DNA of 64,000 nt, taken from the NCBI RefSeq assembly GCF_003386285.1, contig NZ_QPNC01000003.1:16832-80831 (forward strand), given 5' to 3'. The translations under genes and the position numbers were made by a program. The stretch comes from Nocardiopsis sp. FIRDI 009 (GTDB taxonomy: Bacteria; Actinomycetota; Actinomycetes; Streptosporangiales; Streptosporangiaceae). Below, piece after piece: positions 44,415 through 54,800 of the stretch. The notes under the pieces were generated by a model. The model ran no database searches. It had not been told where the DNA came from and saw nothing but the letters and a program-made list of their open reading frames with translations. Within the stretch, counting starts at the first letter, position 1; each line of letters begins with the position of its first letter.

Positions 44415-45083
44415 ATGCGCATACTCGTGGTGGAGGACGACGACCGGGTCGCGCGCGGGCTGGTCACCGCGCTGCGATCGGCCTCCTTCGACGTCCAACG
44501 CGTCGCCACGGCCGAACGCGCCCTGACCGCCCCGCCCGCCGACGTCGTCCTGCTCGACCTCGGCCTCCCCGACGCCGACGGCATCGACCTCCTGCGCCGC
44601 CTCCGCGAACGCCCGCAGACCGCGATCATCGCCGTCACCGCCCGCGGCGAGGAGCGCGACCGCGTCCGCGGCCTCCGGTCGGGCGCCGACGACTACGTGG
44701 TCAAACCCTTCGGCGTCGCCGAACTCCTCGCCCGCATCGACGCCGTCCTCCGCCGCACCCGGGCCGCCCGGGCCGAGGCCGTCGACACCGAACCGAGGGT
44801 GACCGTCGGCCCGCTCACCCTGGACCCGGGCGTCCGCGAGGCCCGGGTGGGGGACCGCCCCCTCCAGCTCACCCGCAAGGAGTTCGACCTCCTCGCCCTC
44901 CTCGCGGCGCGCTCCCCCTCGGTGGTCGCCCGCGACCAGATCCTCGACCAGGTCTGGGGCGCCGCCTGGGAGGCGTCGTCCCGCACCCTCGACACGCACA
45001 TCGCCTCCCTGCGCGCCAAGCTCGGCTCGGCGGTGCGTATCCGCACCGTGCGGGGGGTCGGCTACCTGCTCGAACAGGCGTGA
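44415..45083 (+). CDS. OmpR-family response regulator
   Basis: 222 residues. Receiver domain with acidic pocket VVEDDD and phospho-acceptor D48 (VVLLDLGLP), the Thr in VTARGEE and Lys in VVKPFG. A winged-helix output domain follows (LTRKEFDLLALLAARSPSVV, DTHIASLRAKLG, IRTVRGVGYLLE). The partner kinase begins 4 bp after the stop. The closest known relatives in layout are the TctD-like tricarboxylate regulators, which fits the transport genes downstream. Confidence 0.92.
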   Translation: MRILVVEDDDRVARGLVTALRSASFDVQRVATAERALTAPPADVVLLDLGLPDADGIDLLRRLRERPQTAIIAVTARGEERDRVRGLRSGADDYVVKPFGVAELLARIDAVLRRTRAARAEAVDTEPRVTVGPLTLDPGVREARVGDRPLQLTRKEFDLLALLAARSPSVVARDQILDQVWGAAWEASSRTLDTHIASLRAKLGSAVRIRTVRGVGYLLEQA

Positions 45084-45087
45084 CGCC

Positions 45088-46494
45088 GTGCTCCGACGCC
45101 TGCTCGCCATCCTGCTCCCGGCCGCGTTCGTCCTGGTCGCGGCGGTCGCGGTACCGATCGGCGGGGTGATCGCCCAGCAGCGCACCCAGGACGTGTACGT
45201 CGACCTCCTCGCCGACGCGGGCCGGTTCGCCGCCCTGGCGCGGACGGCGCTGGAGACCGACCGGCGCGACGCCCTCACCCAGGAGATGGCCCGCTACGAG
45301 GACCTGTACGGGATCCCCGCCGTGATCGTGGCCCCCGACGGGCGAGTGGTCGGCGGGTCGGGGAGCACCGAACGGCTGGCGGACGTGGTCGCCGGCGTCA
45401 CCACGCGGTCGGGTGTCACCGCCGCCCTGGCGGGGGCGCGCCCCGCGCCGCCCACCGCGGTCTGGCCGTGGACCGACGAACCGCTGGTCATCGCCGAACC
45501 CATCGGCCGCGACAGCGAGGTCGTCGGTGTGGTCGTCCTGGTCGCCCCGACGGACCGGCTGGCCTCGGACGTGCTCCTCGCGTGGGGCTGGCTCGCCCTG
45601 GCCAGCGTGGCGCCGTTGGCCCTGCTGGTCGCCGCCGCGCTGCCGCTGTCCCGGTGGGTGCTGCGCCCGATCCGCCGCCTGGACGCCGCCACCACCGCCG
45701 TGGCCTCCGGGGATCTGGCGGTCCATGTGGACGCCGCGGGCGGCCCGCCCGAACTGCGACGGCTCACCGAGTCGTTCAACACGATGGTGGAGGTGGTGCG
45801 GCGGGCCCTGGAGCGGCAGCGGGCGTTCGTCTCGGAGGCGTCCCACCAGCTGCGCAACCCCCTGGCGAGTCTGCGGTTGGCGGTGGAGAACCTGGCGCCG
45901 CACCTGAGCGGGCCCCAGGCGCGGGAGGCGCACGAGATCGCGGTCGACGAGGCCACCCACATGCACCGCATGCTGAACTCCCTGCTCGCCGCCACCCGGT
46001 TGGAGAGCGTCACGGGCACGGAGGCGGTGGAGGTCGCGGCGGTCCTGGGCACCCGCGTCGACCGCTGGCGGGCGCTGTGCGAGGCGCGCGGGTTCACCCT
46101 GGTCACGGACGTGCCGGAGGGGGTGTGGGCGCAGGCCCCGGCGGGCGGTCTCGGCAGCATCCTCGACGAACTGGTCAGCAACGCGTTCCGGCTGTCCGGC
46201 GGGACGCGGATCGAGGTGCGCGCGGAGCCGGCCGAGGGCGGTGACCGGGTTCGGGTCGGGGTGTTCGACGACGGTGTCGGGCTGCCGGAGGAGGAGCGCG
46301 GGTCCGCGGTGGGCCGGTTCTGGCGCTCCTCCCGGCACCAGAACGTGGAGGGCACCGGGATGGGGTTGGCGATCGTCGCTGACCTGGCCCGAGAGTCGGG
46401 CGGGCAGCTCCTGCTGGAGGAGGGGCTTTCGGAGGGGGACCGGCCGGGCTTCGGCGCGGTGCTGGTGCTTCCCTCGGCCCAGCCCCCGGAGTAG
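45088..46494 (+). CDS. sensor histidine kinase
   Basis: 468 residues. Two membrane helices (about 8-30 and 165-185) enclose an extracellular sensor region of about 130 residues. A HAMP linker (WVLRPIRRLDAATTAVASGD) is followed by HisKA with H253 in ASHQLRNPLASL, and a HATPase domain (N-box ELVSNAFRL, G1 FDDGVGLPEEE, G2 GTGMGLAIV). Start GTG 45088. Downstream are a TAXI solute-binding protein and a DASS symporter, so an organic di- or tricarboxylate is the likely signal. Confidence 0.92.
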   Translation: MLRRLLAILLPAAFVLVAAVAVPIGGVIAQQRTQDVYVDLLADAGRFAALARTALETDRRDALTQEMARYEDLYGIPAVIVAPDGRVVGGSGSTERLADVVAGVTTRSGVTAALAGARPAPPTAVWPWTDEPLVIAEPIGRDSEVVGVVVLVAPTDRLASDVLLAWGWLALASVAPLALLVAAALPLSRWVLRPIRRLDAATTAVASGDLAVHVDAAGGPPELRRLTESFNTMVEVVRRALERQRAFVSEASHQLRNPLASLRLAVENLAPHLSGPQAREAHEIAVDEATHMHRMLNSLLAATRLESVTGTEAVEVAAVLGTRVDRWRALCEARGFTLVTDVPEGVWAQAPAGGLGSILDELVSNAFRLSGGTRIEVRAEPAEGGDRVRVGVFDDGVGLPEEERGSAVGRFWRSSRHQNVEGTGMGLAIVADLARESGGQLLLEEGLSEGDRPGFGAVLVLPSAQPPE

Positions 46495-46543
46495 GCCGCC
46501 CCGCGGGGCCTCCGCTTCGCCCGGTCACCGCGGGTGGCCCCGG

Positions 46544-47488
46544 TCAGATCGGTTTGTTCTCCCGGTACCAGCGCTCGGCGCCCGGGTGGAGGGGGACGTC
46601 CCCGGTGGAGATCCCCGTCCGCACGTTGATCTGGGCCGCCTCCGGCCGGGTGGCGGCCAGCCGGCCGGCGCGGGTGAAGAGGGTGTCGGTGACCAGGTGG
46701 GCCAGGTCGTCGTCGAGGTCGTTCCGGCACAGCAGCAGGTTCGGGATGGACAGGGTCCGGGTCGTCGGCACGCCCTCGTAGGTGGTGGCCGGGATGGACG
46801 CCGGGAAGTACGCCTCCGGGTGGGTCTCGGCCAGGACGTCGGCGGCCTCGCCCAGGTCGATCAGGCGCACGGTCCGGCGCAGTGCCAGGCTCGCGATCGC
46901 GGGTGTGGGCAGGCCGGTCAGCGAGAGCATCGCGTCGAGCTCCCCCCTGCTGAGCAGGTCGGCGGAGTCGGCCTGGTTCAGCAGGGCGGTCTCCATGCTC
47001 AGCCCGGTGGCCTCGGCGAGCCGTGTGGTCGTGAACTCGGTGCCGGAGTCGGGCGCGCCCAGCGACACCCGCAACCCCTCCAGGTCGGCGAGCTCCCGGA
47101 CCGGTGAGTCGGCCATGACCAGCAGGTGCAGGAAGCTGTCGTAGACGCGGCCGATCGCGGAGAGATCGTCGTCGGCGGTCACCTCCTCGGCCGTCACCAG
47201 GTCCAGGCTGGCCAGCCCCAGGTGGGCCTCCCCGGAGGCGAGCAGCCGCAGGTTGTCCAGGGAGGCGCCGCTCTCCACGGACCTGACGTCGGTCTGCGGC
47301 ATCCGCTCGCCCAGGACCTCCGCGAGCTCCGCGCCGATCTCCCGGTAGACCGCGCCGGGCGGCCCGGTCGCGATCACCAGTTCCGGGAGCCGCGGCACGC
47401 TTCCGTGCCCGCACGCGGTGAGCCCGCCGACCACGGCGGCCGCCGCGCCGACCAGCACGCTCCGCCGGTCCGGTCCCCTCGCTCGCAT
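46544..47488 (-). CDS. TAXI-family solute-binding lipoprotein
   Basis: 314 residues. N-terminal signal with a lipobox (GGLTACGHG). Then the TAXI/TRAP-associated fold: LVIATGPPGAVYREIGAELAEVL (family start), SVESGASLDNLRLLASGEAHLG, and LEGLRVSLGAPDSGTE. TAXI proteins bind glutamate, 2-oxoglutarate or related acids. No TRAP membrane genes lie beside it, so instead of feeding a transporter it may present ligand to the kinase, whose gene is convergent and ends 49 bp away. This last point is inference. Confidence 0.85.
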   Translation of the reverse strand: MRARGPDRRSVLVGAAAAVVGGLTACGHGSVPRLPELVIATGPPGAVYREIGAELAEVLGERMPQTDVRSVESGASLDNLRLLASGEAHLGLASLDLVTAEEVTADDDLSAIGRVYDSFLHLLVMADSPVRELADLEGLRVSLGAPDSGTEFTTTRLAEATGLSMETALLNQADSADLLSRGELDAMLSLTGLPTPAIASLALRRTVRLIDLGEAADVLAETHPEAYFPASIPATTYEGVPTTRTLSIPNLLLCRNDLDDDLAHLVTDTLFTRAGRLAATRPEAAQINVRTGISTGDVPLHPGAERWYRENKPI

Positions 47489-47764
47489 ATCCGCAGCCTA
47501 GACGCACCGGAACCGCCTCGGGAGGAGAGCCGGGACACCCGTTCTCACGCTGTGTCGAACAGGTGTTACCCACGGTGGCGCAATGTCAGAGGAATCCCAA
47601 CTCTTCCCCACGTGGATTGCCGGTCACATACCCGGGTGACGACCATCACTGCACAAGGTCAGCTTCATATCGGGGAAACCTTCGGGCAATGGAGCCGTCG
47701 TCCAGGGTTTCGCCCGGCGGGTGCACAGCACCGACAGCCACTCCCCCCGCTCAGGAGGAACAGC

Positions 47765-49351
47765 ATGGCAACCGACTCGACCGAAGTCGAGGGGCGCGAC
47801 ACCGCGGCCGTCCCCAAGGACAAGGACCGCGCCAGCGGCAACCGCGACGGCAACCCGCTCCCGCGCAGGATCGGGTTGGTCCTCGGGCCGGTGCTCGGCC
47901 TGCTCGTCTACTTCCTGCTCCCGGACATGCCGCTGCCGCTGCCCGACGGAGAGGGCATGGGCGACCTCGCGGTCAACGGCCGTGCGGTCGCCGGGATCAC
48001 CGTGTTCATCGCGACCTGGTGGGCGACCGAGGCGATCCCGATCCCCGTCACCTCGCTGGTGCCCCTGGTGGCCTTCCCGGTCCTGGTCGACGGGGTGGCC
48101 GTGGGCGATGTCGCGCCGTCCTACGGCTCGCCGACGATCTTCCTGTTCATGGGCGGGTTCATGCTCGCCCTGGCGATGCAGCGGTGGAACCTGCACAAGC
48201 GCATCGCGCTGACCATCGTGTCCAAGGTCGGGTCCAACACGGTCGGGCTCGTCGGCGGGTTCATGGTCGCGACCGCGTTCATCTCCATGTGGGTGTCGAA
48301 CACCGCCACGACCGTGATGATGCTGCCCGTCGGGCTGTCGGTCGTCGCGCTGATCACCCAGTTCCGGGGCGGTCGCACCGACGCCAACTTCGCGACCGCG
48401 CTCATGCTCGGCATCGCCTACGCCGCCTCCATCGGCTCCGTGTCGACCCTCATCGGTACCCCGCCCAACGTGTTGATGGTCGCCTACCTGTCCGAGTTCC
48501 ACGACATCACCATCGGCTTCGGCCAGTGGATGATGGTCGGCGTCCCGATCGCGGCGGCCTTCCTCCTCCTCGCCTGGATCGTGCTCGCCCGGCTGCTCTT
48601 CCGGCCCGGCGTCAGGCGGGTGGAGGGCGCCCAGGAGCTGATCCGCGGCGAGCTGCGGGAGATGGGACCGATCTCGCGTCCGGAGAAGCTGGTCCTGGCG
48701 GTGTTCGTCACAGCCGCGCTGTCCTGGATCTTCGTGCCGATGCTGGCTGACTCGGCGACCGTCGGCGGCGCGCTGCCGTGGCTGGGCAGCGTCACCGACC
48801 CCGTCATCGCCATGGCCGTCGCCGTCGCGCTCTTCCTCATCCCGGCCGAGCGCGGCACCGGCGCCCGCCTGCTGGACTGGGACACCGCGGTCAAGCTGCC
48901 GTGGGGCATCCTGCTGCTGTTCGGCGGCGGTATCGCGATCTCCGGCCAGTTCACCGCCTCCGGCCTGAGCGTGTGGATCGGCGGTCAGGTCTCCGCGCTC
49001 GGCGGGGTGCCGATCTGGGTGCTCGTGCTGTGCGTCACCGCGATCGTGCTGCTGCTCACCGAGCTCACCAGCAACACCGCCACCACGTCCACGTTCCTGC
49101 CGGTCCTCGGCGGGGTGGCTGCCGGGCTCGACGTCGACGTCCTCGTCCTGGTGGTCCCCGCGGTGCTGGCCGCGTCGATGGCCTTCATGCTGCCCGTCGC
49201 CACGCCGCCCAACGCGATCGCCTTCGGTTCGGGCTACGTGACCATCGGCCAGATGATGCGCGGAGGTGTGTTCCTCAACCTCGCGGCGCTGTTCGTCGTC
49301 CTGCTCGGGATGTACGCGCTCGCCGGGTGGGCGCTCGGGATCCCGCTCTAG
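47765..49351 (+). CDS. DASS-family sodium-coupled anion symporter
   Basis: 528 residues. Two SNT motifs (WVSNTATTVMMLP near 180 and SNTATTSTFLPV near 440) and the two re-entrant GTPPNV/ATPPNAIAF segments are the sodium and carboxylate sites of DASS proteins such as VcINDY. About 12 membrane segments. Likely imports succinate, fumarate, malate or citrate. AGGAGGAACAGC precedes ATG 47765. Divergent from the TAXI gene with 276 bp between, a likely target of the adjacent two-component system. Confidence 0.92.
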   Translation: MATDSTEVEGRDTAAVPKDKDRASGNRDGNPLPRRIGLVLGPVLGLLVYFLLPDMPLPLPDGEGMGDLAVNGRAVAGITVFIATWWATEAIPIPVTSLVPLVAFPVLVDGVAVGDVAPSYGSPTIFLFMGGFMLALAMQRWNLHKRIALTIVSKVGSNTVGLVGGFMVATAFISMWVSNTATTVMMLPVGLSVVALITQFRGGRTDANFATALMLGIAYAASIGSVSTLIGTPPNVLMVAYLSEFHDITIGFGQWMMVGVPIAAAFLLLAWIVLARLLFRPGVRRVEGAQELIRGELREMGPISRPEKLVLAVFVTAALSWIFVPMLADSATVGGALPWLGSVTDPVIAMAVAVALFLIPAERGTGARLLDWDTAVKLPWGILLLFGGGIAISGQFTASGLSVWIGGQVSALGGVPIWVLVLCVTAIVLLLTELTSNTATTSTFLPVLGGVAAGLDVDVLVLVVPAVLAASMAFMLPVATPPNAIAFGSGYVTIGQMMRGGVFLNLAALFVVLLGMYALAGWALGIPL

Positions 49352-49503
49352 ACGGGGTCGGGTGCGCGTCCCGCGGTGGCCCGCCCCACCGGACCACCGA
49401 GGTCCGCCGGGACGACCCGACCCGCGGGGCGGTCCGGTCCGACACGGTACCCCCGGTTTCCTCCCCCCCCGGACCGTCCGGACCGACCGCCCCATCCCCC
49501 CGG

Positions 49504-49539
49504 GGGGGCCGTGCGCGGCGACCACCGCGCACGGCCCCC
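49504..49539. terminator. bidirectional terminator
   Basis: 15-bp perfect stem GGGGGCCGTGCGCGG/CCGCGCACGGCCCCC between the DASS and TetR genes. Confidence 0.85.
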
Positions 49540-49549
49540 GTCCCGTCGT

Positions 49550-50131
49550 TCAGGTGCGGGGCGGAGTGTGCCGCAGCGCGGCCTCCAAGCGGACGGTCAG
49601 GTCGCGGGCGAAGGTCTCCGTCTCCTCCCGACGGAAGACGTACAGCCAGACGAACGCCGGACCCATGATCAGCGAGTGGGTGAGGGCGGTGTCCGGCGGG
49701 GCGTCGAGTTCGCCCCGCGCCACGGCGCGGTCCAGCGCGGCCTGGACGCACGCCCGCTCCCGGGCGAGGAAGGTCTCCTCGAACCGGTCGGCCAGGGCCG
49801 GGTCGCCCAGGAAGTCGGAGAGCAGCCCCGGTCCCGCCGCCCTGGCGGTCGGGGTGCTCAGCGAGTCCAGGACGTCCTGGACCAGTGCGGCCAGGTCGGC
49901 GGAGAGCGACCCGCCGTCGGGTGGCGGCGCCAGATCGAGGTCGTGGATGGCGGCGGCGAAGACCAGTTCGTGCTTGGACGAGTACCGGCGGTAGATCGCC
50001 GCCTTGCCCACCCCGGCAGCCGTCGCCACGGCGTCCACCGTGAGCCGGGAGTAGCCCTGCTCGGTGAGGACCTTCCTCGTGGCGGCCAGGATGGCCTGGT
50101 CGACGCGCTCGTCCCTGGGGCGTCCGACCAT
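49550..50131 (-). CDS. TetR-family transcriptional regulator
   Basis: 193 residues. Helix-turn-helix: AILAATRKVLTEQGYSRLT, then VGKAAIYRRYSSKHEL. Its ATG overlaps the stop of the upstream membrane-protein gene (TGATG), so both are one transcript. Ligand domain with aromatic residues near the C-terminus. It likely controls its own operon. Confidence 0.9.
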   Translation of the reverse strand: MVGRPRDERVDQAILAATRKVLTEQGYSRLTVDAVATAAGVGKAAIYRRYSSKHELVFAAAIHDLDLAPPPDGGSLSADLAALVQDVLDSLSTPTARAAGPGLLSDFLGDPALADRFEETFLARERACVQAALDRAVARGELDAPPDTALTHSLIMGPAFVWLYVFRREETETFARDLTVRLEAALRHTPPRT

Positions 50132-50580
50132 CAGCGCGCCGCCTCCGCGCGCACGGGCCCACTGCCTTCCCGGGACGCCTTCCGCGCCGCGACGAGCATC
50201 AGAACGGCGGCGATCCAGAGCAGGGGGAAGGGCGAGGGGAAGAGCGCACCGCCCAACGTGCACCAGAGGCCGAGTGTCCAGGCGACGAAGGCGGGAGGGA
50301 CGATCCCCCGCAGGCCCATCCACCGGAGCAGCAGGCCCAGCGCGGCCAGCGGCACCCCGAAGGAGCCGATGGTCAGCCAGAACGCGCCCAGCGACGGTGA
50401 CATCGCGGCCAGGTTCCCGCCGGAGCCCCACAGCGCGCCGGTGAACCAGCCGGGGACGTGCGTCGTGGTCATGAGGAGGCCGAGCAGGGTGTGGACGACA
50501 CCGAGGAACGTGATGAGCCACCCGGCGATCACGACCGGGCGTAGGACGGTGGTGGGGGTGTTGGGGCTCATGGGGGGCAT
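50131..50580 (-). CDS. DUF6463-like small membrane protein
   Basis: 149 residues, four membrane segments (IAGWLITFLGVVHTLLGLL, then SLGAFWLTIGSFGVPLAALGLLL, and two more). This matches a group of small actinobacterial membrane proteins of unknown role that often sit beside a TetR gene. GGGAG lies 5 bases before ATG 50580. The TetR partner follows without a gap. Confidence 0.75.
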   Translation of the reverse strand: MPPMSPNTPTTVLRPVVIAGWLITFLGVVHTLLGLLMTTTHVPGWFTGALWGSGGNLAAMSPSLGAFWLTIGSFGVPLAALGLLLRWMGLRGIVPPAFVAWTLGLWCTLGGALFPSPFPLLWIAAVLMLVAARKASREGSGPVRAEAAR

Positions 50581-50604
50581 GGCGGCTCCCTTATGGAACG
50601 GGTA

Positions 50605-50628
50605 GTTTCGGAACTCTTCGTTTCGAAA
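50605..50628. promoter_or_regulatory. GTTTCG direct repeats upstream of the TetR operon
   Basis: GTTTCGGAAC (50605) and GTTTCGAAAT (50620) have a 15-bp period, and TTTCG/CGAAA form outer inverted arms. Candidate TetR site just upstream of the operon's ribosome site. Confidence 0.3.
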
Positions 50629-50842
50629 TATGCCATGCCTTCGGGAGGCGTCCGAGCCGACCCCCCGAAACCGTGTCCTGTCCGGCGTGAGTGGGAGCGG
50701 CCTCCGGAGCCCCGGTGTAGCCTCGCTCGTGGTTGGCCTCGTCGCCGCGCGAGAGGATTGAGGAAGGATGTGCGCTATGTCCGTTTCTCAACAACGTGCG
50801 GATTCGAGGGGTCCTCACGGGTAAAAGGGCAGGTCAGGAAGA

Positions 50843-50871
50843 CTGCTCCCCGCGCACGCGGGGCTGACCCC
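50843..50871 (+). repeat. solitary CRISPR type I-E-like repeat
   Basis: A 29-base unit whose core is CCCCGCGCACGCGGGG, beginning CTGCTCCCC and ending CTGACCCC, with the stem, length and flanks of actinobacterial type I-E repeats. The upstream 50-100 bp are AT-richer, like a leader (GTAAAAGGGCAGGTCAGGAAG region). No second repeat or cas gene is present in the window. Confidence 0.5.
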
Positions 50872-51042
50872 CAACCTCGCTAACCACCCGTCCCGGGGAC
50901 TTTCCCCGTGTCCTGGATACACCCCGACCGCGCTCCTGACCCCCGCCCCCCACCAGGCGCGAAACACGGCGTAACACGGGGAAACGCAGCCTTCACGAAG
51001 CGACAGGCCCGACGAAACACGCCCTTCCTACCGTCGGGCCTC

Positions 51043-51768
51043 ATGGACACACCGCTGTATACACGGCCCGGCAGGGGGGCTGAGGGCACGGCCACCTCGC
51101 GCCGGGACCGGGTCTACGCCCTCATGCGCGAGGAGGTGCTGAGCGGCCGGATCTCCCCCCACACCCGGCTGGGCGAGGTCCGGCTCGCCGAACACTTCGG
51201 CGTCTCCCGGACCCCCGTCCGCGAGGCCCTCGCCCGCCTGCACTCCGACGGCCTCGTCGAGCGGCGCGAGAACGGTTTCTACGTCACCGTCCCCAACCTC
51301 GCCGAGCTGCGCGACCTCTACGAACTCCGGGTCACCCTCGAACTGCGCGGCATCGCCCGCGCCATCGAGGACCCCACCGTCACGCACGACCCGGACATCC
51401 TCGCCGACGAACGCGAACGCTGGGAGAAGCTGCGCGTCGAACCCCCGGCCCCCGACCCCTCCTTCGTCCTCCTCGACGAGGACTACCACGCCGCCCTCTC
51501 CCGGGCCTCCGGCAACCGCGCCCTCACCGAGTCCCTGGTCTCCGTCAACCAGCGCATCCGCCGCGTGCGCATGTACGACTTCCTCACCGAGGACCGGGTC
51601 GCCTCCACCATCACCGAGCACATCCAGATCGTCGAGCACCTCATGGCCCGCGAACTGGACTCCGCCTACCGCGCCATGCACGACCACGTGGGCGCCTCCA
51701 TGCAGGTCGTCCTCGAACGCGCCCAGCGCGCCCTGACCCAGATGGCGCTCCACTCCGACATCCTGTGA
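51043..51768 (+). CDS. GntR-family (FadR-type) regulator
   Basis: 241 residues. Winged helix with RVYALMREEVLSGRISPHT, LAEHFGVSRTPVREALARLHSDGLV, then an all-helical FCD domain with the metal-ligand histidines (EDYHAAL, EHIQIVEHLM, MHDHV). A palindrome TGTATACA lies at codons 5-7 (51056-51063), a possible auto-operator. The gene precedes urea carboxylase by 49 bp in the same direction and probably controls it. Start ATG 51043. Confidence 0.9.
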   Translation: MDTPLYTRPGRGAEGTATSRRDRVYALMREEVLSGRISPHTRLGEVRLAEHFGVSRTPVREALARLHSDGLVERRENGFYVTVPNLAELRDLYELRVTLELRGIARAIEDPTVTHDPDILADERERWEKLRVEPPAPDPSFVLLDEDYHAALSRASGNRALTESLVSVNQRIRRVRMYDFLTEDRVASTITEHIQIVEHLMARELDSAYRAMHDHVGASMQVVLERAQRALTQMALHSDIL

Positions 51769-51817
51769 CCGCGACCCTCCCCCCGGTGCCCTGACCTGGG
51801 GGAGAAGGAGAACCAGC

Positions 51818-54800
51818 GTGTTTGACTCCGTGCTCGTCGCCAACCGCGGCGAGATCGCCTGCCGCATCATCCGCTCCGCCCGCGACCTCGGTCTGCGCAC
51901 CGTCGCCGTCTACTCCGACGCCGACGCGGGCGCCCCGCACACCCGGCTCGCCGACGAGGCCGTCCGACTCGGCCCGGCGCCCGCCGCCGAGAGCTACCTG
52001 AACATCGACGCCGTCCTGGCCGCCGCCACCGCGACCGGGGCCGGGGCCGTCCACCCCGGCTACGGCTTCCTCTCCGAGAGCGCCGCCTTCGCCCGCGCCG
52101 TCGAGGAGGCCGGTCTGGTCTTCGTCGGCCCCGAGGCCCGCCATCTGGAGGAGTTCGGCGACAAGCACACCGCGCGCAAGGCCGCCGTCGCGGCCGGGCT
52201 GCCGATGGTCGCGGGCAGCGACACCCTCCCCGACGCCGACGAGGCGGTCGCCGCCGCCGAACGCATCGGCTACCCGGTCATCCTCAAGTCGACCTCCGGC
52301 GGCGGCGGGATCGGCCTGCGCCCCTGCTCCGACGAGGCCGACCTGCGCGCCGCCTTCGACCAGGTCAGCCGGATGGCCCAGAGCCACTTCGGCGGGGGAG
52401 AGGTGTTCGTCGAACGCTTCGTCTCCCGCGCCCGCCACATCGAGGTGCAGGTCTTCGGCGACGGCCGCGGCCGCGTCGTCACCCTCGGGGACCGTGACTG
52501 CTCCCTCCAGCGCCGCAACCAGAAGGTCGTGGAGGAGGCGCCCGCCCCCGACCTGCCCGACGCCCTGCGCGCCGAACTCCACCGCACCGCCCGCGCCCTG
52601 TGCGCGGGTGTGTCCTACCGCAGCGCGGGCACGGTGGAGTTCGTCTACGACGTCGAACGCGGCGAGGCGTCCTTCCTGGAGGTCAACACCCGCCTCCAGG
52701 TCGAGCACCCGGTCACCGAGGAGGTCACCGGTGTCGACCTGGTCGCCTGGATGCTGCGCCTGGCCCGGGGCGAGGACGTCCTCGCCGACGTTCCCCCCGA
52801 GGGTCCCGCCCGCTCCGGCCACGCCGTCGAGGCCCGCGTCTACGCCGAGGACCCCGCGCACGACTTCCGGCCCAGCTCCGGCCTGCTCACCCGGGTCGAG
52901 TTCCCCGCCGGTGCGCGCGTCGACGGCTGGGTGGAGACCGGCCAGCGCGTCACCAGCGACTACGACCCCATGCTCGCCAAGGTCATTGTCCGGGGCGAGG
53001 ACCGCGCCGACGCCCTCGACCGGCTCGGCCGCGCCCTGGCCGGGGTGCGGATCGACGGCCTCCAGACCAACCTGGGGCTCCTGCGCGCCCTCACCGACCA
53101 CCCGGACGTCCGCGCCGTCGACCACACCACCGCCACCTGCGGCGGCGTCGGCGACCCGGAACCGCGCATCGAGGTCGAGCGCGCCGGAACCCTCACCACC
53201 GTCCAGGACTGGCCCGGCCGCACCGGGTACTGGCAGGTGGGCGTGCCGCCGTCGGGCGCGATGGACGACCTGTCCCTGAGGTTGGGCAACACCGCCCTGG
53301 GCAACCCGGAGGGGGCGCCCGGCCTGGAGTGCACGATCGAGGGTCCGGCGCTCCGGTTCAGCGCCGCCGCGACCGTGTGCGTCACCGGAGCCCCGGCCGA
53401 GGTCACCGTCGACGGCGCGCCGGTCCCGCAGTGGGAGCCGGTCGGGGTCCCGGCGGGCGGACTGCTCGACGTCGGCGCCGCGCGCGGCCCCGGCATGCGG
53501 ACGTACGTCCTGGTCCGGGGCGGGCTGGACGTGCCCGACTACCTCGGCAGCGCGGCCACCTTCACCGCCGGGGAGTACGGCGGCCACAGCGGACGCGCGC
53601 TGCGGCTGGGCGACGTCCTGCGCCCGGACGTCCCCGACGCCTCGGCCCCCACGCCGCGTCCCGTCCCCGAGGAGGACCGCCCCGACTTCGAGGCGTCCGC
53701 CGAGGCGGGCGAGGGCGGCCGCGCCCACTGGGACGTCGAGGTTTCCGAGGGCCCGCACGCCGCCCCCGAGTTCCTCACCCGCGAGGGTCTGGCCGACTTC
53801 TACGCCACCGCCTGGAGGGTGCACCCCCAGTCCGCCCGCAACGGCGTCCGCCTCTCCGGCCCCAAGCAGACCTGGGCCCGCCCGGACGGCGGCCAGGCCG
53901 GTCTGCACCCGTCCAACGTGCACGACACCGCCTACTCGATCGGCGCCGTCAACCTCTCCGGGGACACCCCCGTCCTCCTCGGACCCGACGGCCCGAGCCT
54001 GGGCGGGTTCGTCTGCCCGGTCACCGTGGTCACCGGCTCCCGGTGGAAGGTCGGCCAGCTCCGCCCCGGCGACACCGTCCGCTTCCACCCGGTGACCGAG
54101 CCCGCCGCCGAGAAGCTGCACACCGTGCCCACCGCCGCCCCGCTCCTGCGCGCGACCGGCTCCGACGGCGACGACGGCGTCCTCGCCCGGCTGCCCGCCA
54201 CCGACGGCGCCCCCGAGGTCACCTACCGACGCAGCGGCCACGACAACATCCTCGTCGAGTACGGGCCGATGGTCCTCGACCTGGGTCTGCGGATGCGCGT
54301 GCACGCCCTGATGGCCGCGCTCGACGAGGCCGCCCCTCCCGGCATCGTGGACACCACGCCCGGTGTGCGCTCCCTGCACCTGCACACCGACCCCGCGGCG
54401 CTGCCGCTGCGCACCCTGCTCGACCTCCTCCAGGAGATCGAGGGCCAGCTCCCACCGACCTCCCGCCTGCGGGTGCCGAGCCGGACCCTGCGCCTGCCGA
54501 TGTCCTTCGACGACCCGTCCATCCACGAGGCGATCAGCCGCTACCGGGCCGGTGTGCGCGACGACGCCCCCTGGAACCCCGACAACATCGAGTTCATCCG
54601 CCGCATCAACGGCCTCGACTCGGTCGACGACGTGCGCGACACCGTCTTCGACGCCTCCTACCTGGTCCTGGGCCTGGGCGACGTCTACCTCGGCGCGCCC
54701 GCCGCCACCCCGCTCGATCCGCGCCACCGGCTGGTCACCACCAAGTACAGCCCGGCCCGGACCTGGACCCCGGAGGCCGGGGTGGGCATCGGCGGCGCCT

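Noticed and set aside
50593..50883. Possible CRISPR array
   Set aside because: Only one repeat-like unit is present, so I report it as a solitary repeat and not as an array.
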